Shown: positions 1 to 5,635 of the stretch, piece by piece
Numbering within the stretch: the stretch's first letter is position 1
Layout of the letters: every line of letters starts with the position of its first letter
Assembly (NCBI GenBank): GCA_946639085.1
Contig: CAMPBP010000105.1
Location: forward strand, 1 to 5,635
Origin: an uncultured Lachnospiraceae bacterium
GTDB taxonomy: Bacteria; Bacillota; Clostridia; Lachnospirales; Lachnospiraceae
DNA length: 5,635 nucleotides
Direction of reading: 5' to 3'
Program-made: the position numbers and the translations under genes
The notes under the pieces: model-generated
What the model was told of the DNA's origin: nothing
Seen by the model: the letters and a program-made list of their open reading frames with translations, nothing else
The model's database searches: none

Positions 1-53
1 TTACAAATCAAAAAAATCTTCAAAAAACTCTTGACTGTTTATAGTTTGTCACC
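1..53 (-). other. Short AT-rich segment downstream of dltA, no gene recognised
   Basis: GAGGTGA, a good Shine-Dalgarno match, overlaps the dltA stop codon, but no ATG, GTG or TTG follows at a normal distance. The rest is T-rich, with two T-runs on the minus strand but no convincing stem before them, so I do not call a terminator. A carrier-protein gene (dltC) would be expected next, beyond the left edge. Confidence 0.4.
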
Positions 54-1604
54 TCAGTGCTTTTCAAGCATTGCTGCCAAAGCTTTGCGATCCGTCTTTC
101 CGTTGTTTGTAACGGGAAGCGTTTCTTTAAAGATGATCTTTTTGGGGATCATGTATTCGGGAAGATATTTCTTTGCTTCCTCCCTGAGTTTAACGCCTGC
201 CTTGAAAGAATCCTCGGGCATGGCGGTGGGCATGATGCAGGCGGTGATGTTTCTTACTTCCCCGTCACGGTAGTTGGGGATTACCGCCGCACGTTCAACG
301 CCTTCAAGTTTCATCAAGTTATTTTCGATGTCTTCAAGCTCGATCCTGAAGCCGTGAAGCTTTATCTGAAGATCGATCCTGCCCGCATAAAAGAGCTGTC
401 CGTCACGCATGCAGCCTTTGTCGCCTGTGCGGTATGCACGCATCGTTTCGCCCTTCTCTTCCGTAAGGAAGAAGGCCTTTTTCGTCTGTTCTTCGTTGTT
501 TCGATATCCGGGGCTAACAGTGTCTCCGACTATCACTATCTCACCGTATTCGCCGTCGGGAAGTATTTTCCCCTCCTCAGAACAAATCCTTATGATCGTT
601 CCGGCTTTGGGTGCTCCCACGGGAAGGGGTTCGTATTTTTCGTTTACCTCTTTGGTTACGGTTATGCCCGTAACGGCAACGGTGGATTCCGTGGGACCGT
701 ATGTATTTACAACCTCAGCGTTCTTAAACGCCGCGTGAAGTTTGGTCACTGTGTGATTGGGGAGCGTCTCGCCGCAGAACAAAAACTTCTCTGCATCAGG
801 CATAAGCTCATCATTAAACTTCGGATCCGAAAGGCAGATGTTTGCAAAGGAGGGTGTGGAAACCCACACGTTGATGCCCGATCTCTTAAATGCCTCAAAA
901 AGAAGTTTCATATCGGCCTGAAGGTCTTTTGCTATTGCAATGAGTGTTCCTCCACTGTAAAGACAAAGGTAAAGGTCCATGACAGAGAGGTCAAAAGAAA
1001 AAGGTGCCTGATTCATAAACACGGGGTGTTCGTTTTCTTTGATACCGCTTCCCAGTGTCATTCCCCACTTAATGAAGTTGTCAAGGCAGCCCCTTGTTAT
1101 CTGCACTCCCTTGGGAGTTCCGGTGCTTCCGGAGGTATAGATAAGATATACGAGATCTTCCGGGTCGGTAAGGACCGAAAGATCAGCGGGAGGGGCGGCA
1201 ACGGCCGCATACTGTTCTATTGCTTTTATATCAAGACATTTTGCATTGTCAAAAAGCTCGCAATCCTCTTCGGGAGCAAGTATCATCTCGGGTTTTAAGG
1301 AATCGAGTATTCCAAGCACTCGTTCTCTGGGAACCGAAAGATCCACCGGACAATATGCTCTCTTCGCTTTTGCGCATGCCATGAAGCAAACCAGCATCCA
1401 GGGCGTTTTATGACCGTATACCACAACGGGAAGATCTGTCTTCAAATTGGTGTTAAGCCAGGTCGAAAGATTGTCCGAAAGTGTTTCCAGTTCTCCCCAT
1501 GTAAGAGAGGTTTTCCCGTTTTGTTCACTTTTGCTCTCAAGCCTGTATACGATCCTTTTGGGATCGTTTTTTGCGTTTTGTCTTATCTTCTCAAGAAAAG
1601 TCAT
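54..1604 (-). CDS. dltA: D-alanine--[D-alanyl carrier protein] ligase DltA
   Basis: A 516-residue cytoplasmic adenylating enzyme, complete and close to the usual DltA length (about 505). It would activate D-alanine with ATP and load it on the phosphopantetheine arm of the carrier protein DltC. Adenylation motifs in order: YTSGSTGTPKG (156-166), NTYGPTEST (300-308), YRTGD (391-395), GRIDLQIKLHGFRIEL (408-423), and NNGKTDRKAL (500-509) with the catalytic lysine K503. DltA rather than a peptide-synthetase domain is indicated by FSFDLSVMDLY (202-212), VSTPSF (248-253), and FLFCGETLP (274-282), whose C277 matches the cysteine linked to D-alanine selectivity in Bacillus DltA. No carrier domain is fused at the C-terminus, so a separate DltC is needed and is not in the window. 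The gene starts 8 bp after the SGNH gene and is surely co-transcribed with it. Specificity for D-alanine is inferred from motif similarity. Confidence 0.94.
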   Translation of the reverse strand: MTFLEKIRQNAKNDPKRIVYRLESKSEQNGKTSLTWGELETLSDNLSTWLNTNLKTDLPVVVYGHKTPWMLVCFMACAKAKRAYCPVDLSVPRERVLGILDSLKPEMILAPEEDCELFDNAKCLDIKAIEQYAAVAAPPADLSVLTDPEDLVYLIYTSGSTGTPKGVQITRGCLDNFIKWGMTLGSGIKENEHPVFMNQAPFSFDLSVMDLYLCLYSGGTLIAIAKDLQADMKLLFEAFKRSGINVWVSTPSFANICLSDPKFNDELMPDAEKFLFCGETLPNHTVTKLHAAFKNAEVVNTYGPTESTVAVTGITVTKEVNEKYEPLPVGAPKAGTIIRICSEEGKILPDGEYGEIVIVGDTVSPGYRNNEEQTKKAFFLTEEKGETMRAYRTGDKGCMRDGQLFYAGRIDLQIKLHGFRIELEDIENNLMKLEGVERAAVIPNYRDGEVRNITACIMPTAMPEDSFKAGVKLREEAKKYLPEYMIPKKIIFKETLPVTNNGKTDRKALAAMLEKH

Positions 1605-1612
1605 TTTCTTTA

Positions 1613-2707
1613 TTACTCCAAAACGATGTAATAGTTTTTAAGTCCGCTGTCGGGAGTGAGATGGAACACGTCCGAAAAGTCTTCTTTCGAAAAGCCCAGA
1701 GCGTCGGGATCAAAGGAGCCGCAAACTTTAAAGCCGTATTTCAAAGCCAGCTCTCTTATGGTCTCTTCCGTCTTTATCACGCCGTCGTAATCGCCGGTCT
1801 CTTCAATGAAATCATATAATACAGGATACATCGCACTGACATATATCTCAACCTCGATGCCTTTATCTTTTAAGCCCTTAAGCATAAGGTCGAACAGTTC
1901 CACATTGTCTTTTGATATATCGTCGAATCTGTCCCCGAGATACATTATCGAATGCTCGGCAACATAGTAATACGCTTCGTTGTCCATCTCATATTCCGAT
2001 TCGAAATTAACTTCGGAACGTCTTAAATTCGGGTAAAGTGCCGGAACCGAAAGTGCTTCTTCTTCGCTTAAGGTAACCACTTCCTTTTTCACAAGGGAGG
2101 GTATGCCTTTTATGCCCGTCCTCATTATAAGTTTAAGTGATGACTGGAAATAGGAGAAAGAAAAAAGTTCTCCTCCCTTTTCAAGCAGGTTGCCCAGATC
2201 GGACGACTTTAAGTATTTTTCGCTCGTTTTTGCAGGTTCGCCTTTCATCACGGAAAGCTCGTAATCGGCATACTTTGCGATGGAAGTATGTCTTCCCTCT
2301 CCGCTGTCTTCTTTAAGGTTCCAGGGGTCCATTCCGATGATGATCTTCTTCGGAAGTTTGTTCTCGCTTTCAAGTATTCCTATGACCGCGATCATATCTT
2401 TTAAGTAAGAGCCCGAAAGACCGGCAACATATGTACCTTCCTCCCAGGGAACGTATAGCACGGAGCTTGAACCGATGACCACCGTATCGTAATCGTATGC
2501 GTCCGAAGAGATCATGATCTTCTGAAGGTCGCCTTCGTCAAAATCTCCGGGGCTGTTTACGATGTTTCCGGCGCTCAAAAGCTCGCCCATCTCTTTTACC
2601 ATCTTACCGCGAAAGAGATTAGCCGAATCAGCCACTATATTCATCCCGACAACCGGTATGTAAAGCACTGCCGCCAGCAGTAAGCATTTTAAGAACAGCT
2701 TCTTCAA
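1613..2707 (-). CDS. Membrane-anchored SGNH-fold protein, DltD-like
   Basis: 364 residues, starting at TTG. Residues 4-25 form one hydrophobic segment after two lysines, without an obvious cleavage site, so the protein is probably anchored with its main domain outside the cell, as in DltD. VVIGSSSV (76-83) fits SGNH block I, with S81 in the position of the nucleophile of the DltD GSSEL motif. IIIGMDPWNL (122-131) is a second conserved-looking strand and loop. SDVFHL (345-350) supplies a DxxH pair, D346 and H349, as in SGNH block V. All three members of a Ser-Asp-His triad are thus present. DltD is about 390 residues, so the size is similar, but overall identity to DltD is not obvious by eye and AlgJ/AlgX-type or uncharacterised SGNH relatives are alternatives. 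Its place between the MBOAT gene and dltA argues for the final extracytoplasmic acyl-transfer step. Confidence 0.78.
   Translation of the reverse strand: MKKLFLKCLLLAAVLYIPVVGMNIVADSANLFRGKMVKEMGELLSAGNIVNSPGDFDEGDLQKIMISSDAYDYDTVVIGSSSVLYVPWEEGTYVAGLSGSYLKDMIAVIGILESENKLPKKIIIGMDPWNLKEDSGEGRHTSIAKYADYELSVMKGEPAKTSEKYLKSSDLGNLLEKGGELFSFSYFQSSLKLIMRTGIKGIPSLVKKEVVTLSEEEALSVPALYPNLRRSEVNFESEYEMDNEAYYYVAEHSIMYLGDRFDDISKDNVELFDLMLKGLKDKGIEVEIYVSAMYPVLYDFIEETGDYDGVIKTEETIRELALKYGFKVCGSFDPDALGFSKEDFSDVFHLTPDSGLKNYYIVLE
1616..1619 (-). promoter_or_regulatory. Ribosome binding site of dltA inside the end of the upstream gene
   Basis: GGAG, 11 bases before the dltA ATG, overlaps the last sense codons (Leu-Glu) of the SGNH gene just before its TAA. 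This arrangement favours translational coupling of the two genes. The purine stretch AAAGAAA directly before the ATG could contribute. Confidence 0.5.
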
Positions 2708-2716
2708 GATAAGTGT

Positions 2717-2723
2717 CTCTCCC
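2717..2723 (-). promoter_or_regulatory. Ribosome binding site supporting a TTG start
   Basis: GGGAGAG lies 9 bases before the TTG at 2705-2707, in the gap after the MBOAT stop codon. No ATG or GTG is available at a suitable distance, and starting at the next internal ATG (residue 22) would remove most of the N-terminal membrane segment. The site therefore decides in favour of TTG. Confidence 0.7.
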
Positions 2724-2725
2724 GT

Positions 2726-4240
2726 TTAAAATCCGAAATAGATAAATGATGACTGCCCGTAAGCTCCCAGAGCAGCTATCACGAATACAAGCGCAATATA
2801 TAAAACCCATCTTACGACGAGAGGTTTCTTTGTAACAAGCTCCTGTACGGGAAGCTTGTGATATATCCGATAGTCCACAACGGTCTGAAGGGCGATGAAT
2901 ACCACCACCGTCAAAAGTCCGATGTATGTTCCGAACTCTTCCCAGGGGCCGTCACTTCGAAGGCTTACGAAAGCCGCGTAGTTGTCCGCAGGCGTAAAGC
3001 TGTTTTTAACCAGCATAAGCGAAACGGGAAGGGAATCGGCTCTGAAGAAAAGCATACCGATGCTGAAGAAAACGTAAGTGCGCGCCATCTGAAAAAGTCT
3101 CCACATGGGATGATCGTTTTTGATATGAAGTGCTTTCTTCCACTTCGTAAACACATCTTCAAAAGTCATTCCGATGATTATAACAAGGAAATACCACCAG
3201 CCTTCGCCGCATATGTATTTCCAGGAATCGCCGTGCCAAAGTCCCATAGCGCTCCAAAGCACGAAAAGTGCCGGATAGCTTGCGTATTTTCTTCCGCTCT
3301 TTCCGAAACGTTCCTTGCACTTTGCGGTAAGCTTTGTCAAAGGCTTTGTCTTCATCAAAGGATAGAGAATGTAGTCGTTAAGCCACAAGCCCAGGGTAGC
3401 GTGCCATCTTTGCCAGAACTCCTTGAGCGTCGAAGAAAAGAAGGGAGCTTTGAAGTTCTCGACAAGCGTGATTCCGAAGCACTCCGAAATACCCATTATC
3501 ATGTCCATGCAACCCGAGAAGTCGAAGTAAAGCTGCATCGAATAGGAAAGCACCGCAAGCCATACCCATGCTCCTTTATAGAGGTCGGGATTGTGAAACA
3601 TGTGATCTATGGGGATGGAAAGTCTGTCGGCCACAACAACCTTCTTGGCCATACCCCATGCAAAACGCCTAAGACCCGCCGTTATGCGGTCATAGTCGAA
3701 TCTGTGCTCTTCAAAAAGTTTCTTTCCCAGGTCTCTGTATCTGCTTATGGGTCCCGAGACCATGAGAGGAAAATACATGGTAAAAAGAAGGAGTTTCAGC
3801 GGATTTTTCTCCGGTTTCAACGCCCCCCAGTAACAGTCGCACAAGTAGGACAAAAGTTGGAGCGTATAAAAGCTTATCGCAAGAGGTGCTATCCAATGAA
3901 CAGTCTTAAGCGTCTCTTCTTTCGTAAAGAAGTTAACGGTTCCCACCAGAAGATTCGTATACTTTAAGACGGCAAGAATTCCCGCGTTTACAAGGATGGC
4001 GAAAATGAGTATGAGTTTTTTCTTTGTACCGTTTTGGATCTTTTCAAAGGAAAGTGCGGCGCCGTAGGTGACAAGCACGGCGACAATGAGATAGAGAAAG
4101 GTTACGGTTCTCGTATTTATGAAATAGAAAAAAAGACTGTCTGCCAAAAGTAAAACCCACTGAAATTTTGTGGGTAATTTGAAATAGACAATCAGGCTGA
4201 TTGCAACAAATATAAGGAATTTAACACTTGTTATGACCAT
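2726..4240 (-). CDS. MBOAT family O-acyltransferase (AlgI/DltB-like)
   Basis: A 504-residue, very hydrophobic multi-pass membrane protein. It begins MVITSVKFLIFVAISLIVYF, the usual MBOAT N-terminal style, so the ATG is well supported although no Shine-Dalgarno lies before it. Family landmarks in order: SGPISRYRDL (162-171), QLYFDFSGCMDMIMGI (236-251), FWQRWH with H280, and GLWHG with H336, the invariant MBOAT histidine at the acyl-transfer site. A basic loop (about 297-318) lies between the two histidines. The C-terminus is FIYFGF (499-504). The length exceeds DltB (about 400 residues) and fits AlgI-type proteins better. By context it would take D-alanine from a DltA-charged carrier in the cytoplasm and pass it across the membrane. 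The acceptor (lipoteichoic acid, wall teichoic acid or another polymer) cannot be told from sequence. The SGNH gene follows after 18 bp. The MBOAT assignment is firm; D-alanine as cargo is inferred from dltA. Confidence 0.93.
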   Translation of the reverse strand: MVITSVKFLIFVAISLIVYFKLPTKFQWVLLLADSLFFYFINTRTVTFLYLIVAVLVTYGAALSFEKIQNGTKKKLILIFAILVNAGILAVLKYTNLLVGTVNFFTKEETLKTVHWIAPLAISFYTLQLLSYLCDCYWGALKPEKNPLKLLLFTMYFPLMVSGPISRYRDLGKKLFEEHRFDYDRITAGLRRFAWGMAKKVVVADRLSIPIDHMFHNPDLYKGAWVWLAVLSYSMQLYFDFSGCMDMIMGISECFGITLVENFKAPFFSSTLKEFWQRWHATLGLWLNDYILYPLMKTKPLTKLTAKCKERFGKSGRKYASYPALFVLWSAMGLWHGDSWKYICGEGWWYFLVIIIGMTFEDVFTKWKKALHIKNDHPMWRLFQMARTYVFFSIGMLFFRADSLPVSLMLVKNSFTPADNYAAFVSLRSDGPWEEFGTYIGLLTVVVFIALQTVVDYRIYHKLPVQELVTKKPLVVRWVLYIALVFVIAALGAYGQSSFIYFGF

Positions 4241-4246
4241 AGCGTG

Positions 4247-4275
4247 AGTATAGCATACGCCCTATATGCTTTCAA
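4247..4275 (-). promoter_or_regulatory. Sigma-A-type extended -10 promoter for the acyltransferase cassette
   Basis: On the minus strand, TTGAAA (4270-4275) is followed by exactly 17 bp and TATACT (4247-4252), and the -10 is preceded by TGC, giving an extended -10 (TGn). Each hexamer matches the sigma-70/sigma-A consensus at five of six positions. Six bases (CACGCT) separate the -10 from the ATG at 4240, so the expected +1 is the A of the start codon. The -35 begins three bases after the CotH stop codon, so the promoter fits wholly in the intergenic space. This is a prediction from sequence alone; no transcript data are available. Confidence 0.6.
4252..4270. repeat. Inverted repeat filling the promoter spacer
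   Basis: Perfect 6-bp arms (AGCATA and TATGCT read on the minus strand) flank a 7-base centre, TAGGGCG. The arms occupy almost exactly the space between the -35 and -10 hexamers, each touching one hexamer by a base. It could be an operator for a regulator binding over the promoter, or a weak RNA hairpin in transcripts coming through from cotH. It has no T-run after it and a weak stem, so it does not look like a terminator. Chance is also possible for arms this short. Confidence 0.35.
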
Positions 4276-4278
4276 GTT

Positions 4279-5635
4279 TCAGTATCCGTATTTATTGAGC
4301 AACTTTTTGAGAGTTTCGTCGGTAAATGTTTCGGTTTTTACCACCGGGTCGTAATGCTTGTGAAGGTTTAACACGTCAAGCATTCTGTTTTGAGGGCAGA
4401 CTGAAAAGACTACGGCTTCCGTGGGCTGTTCGCGCCTTACGTAGCCCTCGTTTTCTCCCAGAAATACCGTATATTCGTCTTCAAGGAAATATTCGTATCC
4501 TTCCACTTTTCTTAGTGTAAGGTTGCCGACTTTCGTCTTTATTTCTCCGGTCGAAGTCACAAATGAATCAAAGTATTCGTATCCGTCTTTTGCAGATCCG
4601 ACAGCACATACCGCTCCGTTTTTGAACATGTTTACATCCATTCCGACGTAAGTCAAAAGGTCTGCAAGATCTTCATCCTCAAGCACCGAAGGATCGGCGA
4701 TCTCAAGGAGTATCGGGCTTTCATCGAGGGGTTCGTATTTGGAAAGGCGCCTTACATAGAGCGACTTTTCTTTGTCAGCGCCAAGCCTGCCGTAATAACC
4801 GTCAAGATATTCAATTCTTGCATGAACGTATTCCTTAAATGCTTCAAGATTTCCTTCGTCGGTATAAATACCTTCCGGCCAGCGCTCTTTGTCTCTTATG
4901 AACGCGCCCGAACCGAAGATGTCCGCTTCATAGGAATCGAGCATCTTGTCGATGTTCTCCAAAGACCACTTGTCACTTCTTAGCTGTGCGTACTTTTCGG
5001 CTGTCTTTTCAAGCAGGTCCGTATCGTTGTTTATAAGTATCTCTTCGTAATAACCAAACTCGCCGGTGAAATTGTCTTCCGGCAAATAATAATGAGATTC
5101 GGTGAAATTTCTGTCTCCGTCATCAACCCACTTGTTGCCCCAGGAAATGTCCATATCCCACGGAGCATAAAGGATTTTGATACCGTTTTCTTTGTCCCGT
5201 TTTACAGCTATGAACTCATTTTTGAAAAGGTGCCCCTCCACATTGTCTTCGCCCTGAATGAGATTGAAGAAAATGTTGATATCTATAAGGTTGTCAAGGT
5301 CGACGCACTTAAGAAGGGACTCGGAGTCGCCGCAGTTACGGGCAAGGTAAAGGTAATGCTCGTACAAAAGGGCATATTCTGAAAGATCGTAGACTTCGTT
5401 GCCTTTTTTGTCTTCGTAGTAACCGAATTCTCCTTCGTAACCCGCCTGCACATACTTGTTGTCGGTCTTTGCTTCATAGCCCGGCAAAATGCCCCATTGG
5501 CTTACTTCAAGCGTATCTTCACTGTCCCATGTCTTCTTTTTGTAAAGCGCTTCCTTGGCACAATCGCCGGAAAGACCAAGCTGCTTTTCGTCCACCGGAA
5601 AACCGAGGGCATAAAGGCCGTGATACTCGCCGTTT
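4279..5635 (-). CDS. CotH kinase family protein, N-terminus cut by window edge
   Basis: The reading frame is open to the right edge, so the true start lies outside; 451 codons are visible, ending in TGA. The first visible residues, NGEYHGLYALGFPVD, match the early CotH block (G-E-Y-x-G-x-Y). The core follows: EDN, then FKN, then APWDMDISWG, with visible codons counted from the GTG at 5595 placing D117, K125, N126, D147 and D149. In characterised CotH proteins such aspartates serve catalysis and metal binding, so the fold is probably an active atypical kinase; B. subtilis CotH phosphorylates spore coat proteins. A helical segment ending HARIEYLDGYYGRLG (about 259-272) closes the usual kinase domain. 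About 165 further residues form a C-terminal region I do not recognise. Related bacterial proteins are often secreted or lipoproteins, but a signal peptide cannot be seen here. The substrate is unknown. It lies 38 bp upstream of the acyltransferase cassette, separated from it by a likely promoter. Confidence 0.82.
   Translation of the reverse strand, partial: NGEYHGLYALGFPVDEKQLGLSGDCAKEALYKKKTWDSEDTLEVSQWGILPGYEAKTDNKYVQAGYEGEFGYYEDKKGNEVYDLSEYALLYEHYLYLARNCGDSESLLKCVDLDNLIDINIFFNLIQGEDNVEGHLFKNEFIAVKRDKENGIKILYAPWDMDISWGNKWVDDGDRNFTESHYYLPEDNFTGEFGYYEEILINNDTDLLEKTAEKYAQLRSDKWSLENIDKMLDSYEADIFGSGAFIRDKERWPEGIYTDEGNLEAFKEYVHARIEYLDGYYGRLGADKEKSLYVRRLSKYEPLDESPILLEIADPSVLEDEDLADLLTYVGMDVNMFKNGAVCAVGSAKDGYEYFDSFVTSTGEIKTKVGNLTLRKVEGYEYFLEDEYTVFLGENEGYVRREQPTEAVVFSVCPQNRMLDVLNLHKHYDPVVKTETFTDETLKKLLNKYGY

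Noticed and set aside
1..30. Terminator after dltA suggested by T-runs on the minus strand
   Set aside because: No stable GC-containing stem precedes either T-run, and a carrier-protein gene is expected downstream in the same operon.
31..36. TTGACT on the plus strand, resembling a -35 box
   Set aside because: No -10-like hexamer lies 16-18 bases downstream, and the following sequence is the antisense of dltA.
57..1298. Long plus-strand reading frame (413 codons) antisense to dltA
   Set aside because: It mirrors a strongly supported dltA, its protein is rich in Cys, His and basic residues without any recognisable domain, and no ribosome binding site or promoter supports it. The length follows from codon bias on the opposite strand.
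2628..2810. 60-codon minus-strand frame across the MBOAT/SGNH junction
   Set aside because: It overlaps the ends of two well-supported genes in a different frame, and the product shows no domain or conserved-looking pattern.
2858..3967. Long plus-strand reading frame (369 codons) antisense to the MBOAT gene
   Set aside because: It is the complement of a membrane-protein gene, gives a basic, low-hydrophobicity product with no motif, and has no start signals. It is treated as a shadow.
4252..4278. Possible terminator after cotH
   Set aside because: The stem is only 6 bp with half A-T pairs and no T-run follows; the same bases are better explained by a promoter.

Overview
All four genes read leftward on the minus strand. 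In transcription order they are: a CotH-type secreted kinase, cut by the right edge of the window; a multi-pass membrane O-acyltransferase of the MBOAT family; a membrane-anchored SGNH-fold protein resembling DltD; and a D-alanine-activating ligase, DltA. The last three are tightly packed, with gaps of 18 bp and 8 bp. Together they form a D-alanylation-type cassette: DltA activates D-alanine, a carrier protein (DltC, not in the window) would hold it, the MBOAT protein would move the acyl group across the membrane, and the SGNH protein would complete transfer outside.

The likely host is a low-to-mid GC Gram-positive bacterium (Firmicutes), probably a clostridial lineage such as Lachnospiraceae. 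This is an inference from the clear DltA, the GTG/TTG/ATG start choices, the purine-rich ribosome binding sites and the CotH-family neighbour. No rRNA or other taxonomic marker is present.

Layout, right to left. 5635-4279 is the CotH-like kinase, without its N-terminus. 4278-4241 is a 38-bp intergenic space holding a strong sigma-A-like promoter (TTGAAA, 17 bp, TATACT with an extended TG) whose predicted start falls on the A of the MBOAT ATG, so a leaderless message is possible. 4240-2726 is the MBOAT gene, 2707-1613 the SGNH gene and 1604-54 dltA. 53-1 is a short AT-rich tail without a recognisable gene start.

Three points stand out. First, the gene order (B-like, D-like, A) differs from the classical dltABCD. 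Second, the MBOAT protein is of the long AlgI-like type and ends in FIYFGF, a DltX-like C-terminal motif, which may explain why no separate dltX is seen. Third, a protein-kinase-like CotH homologue sits directly upstream of the cassette, which is not part of the textbook Dlt system.
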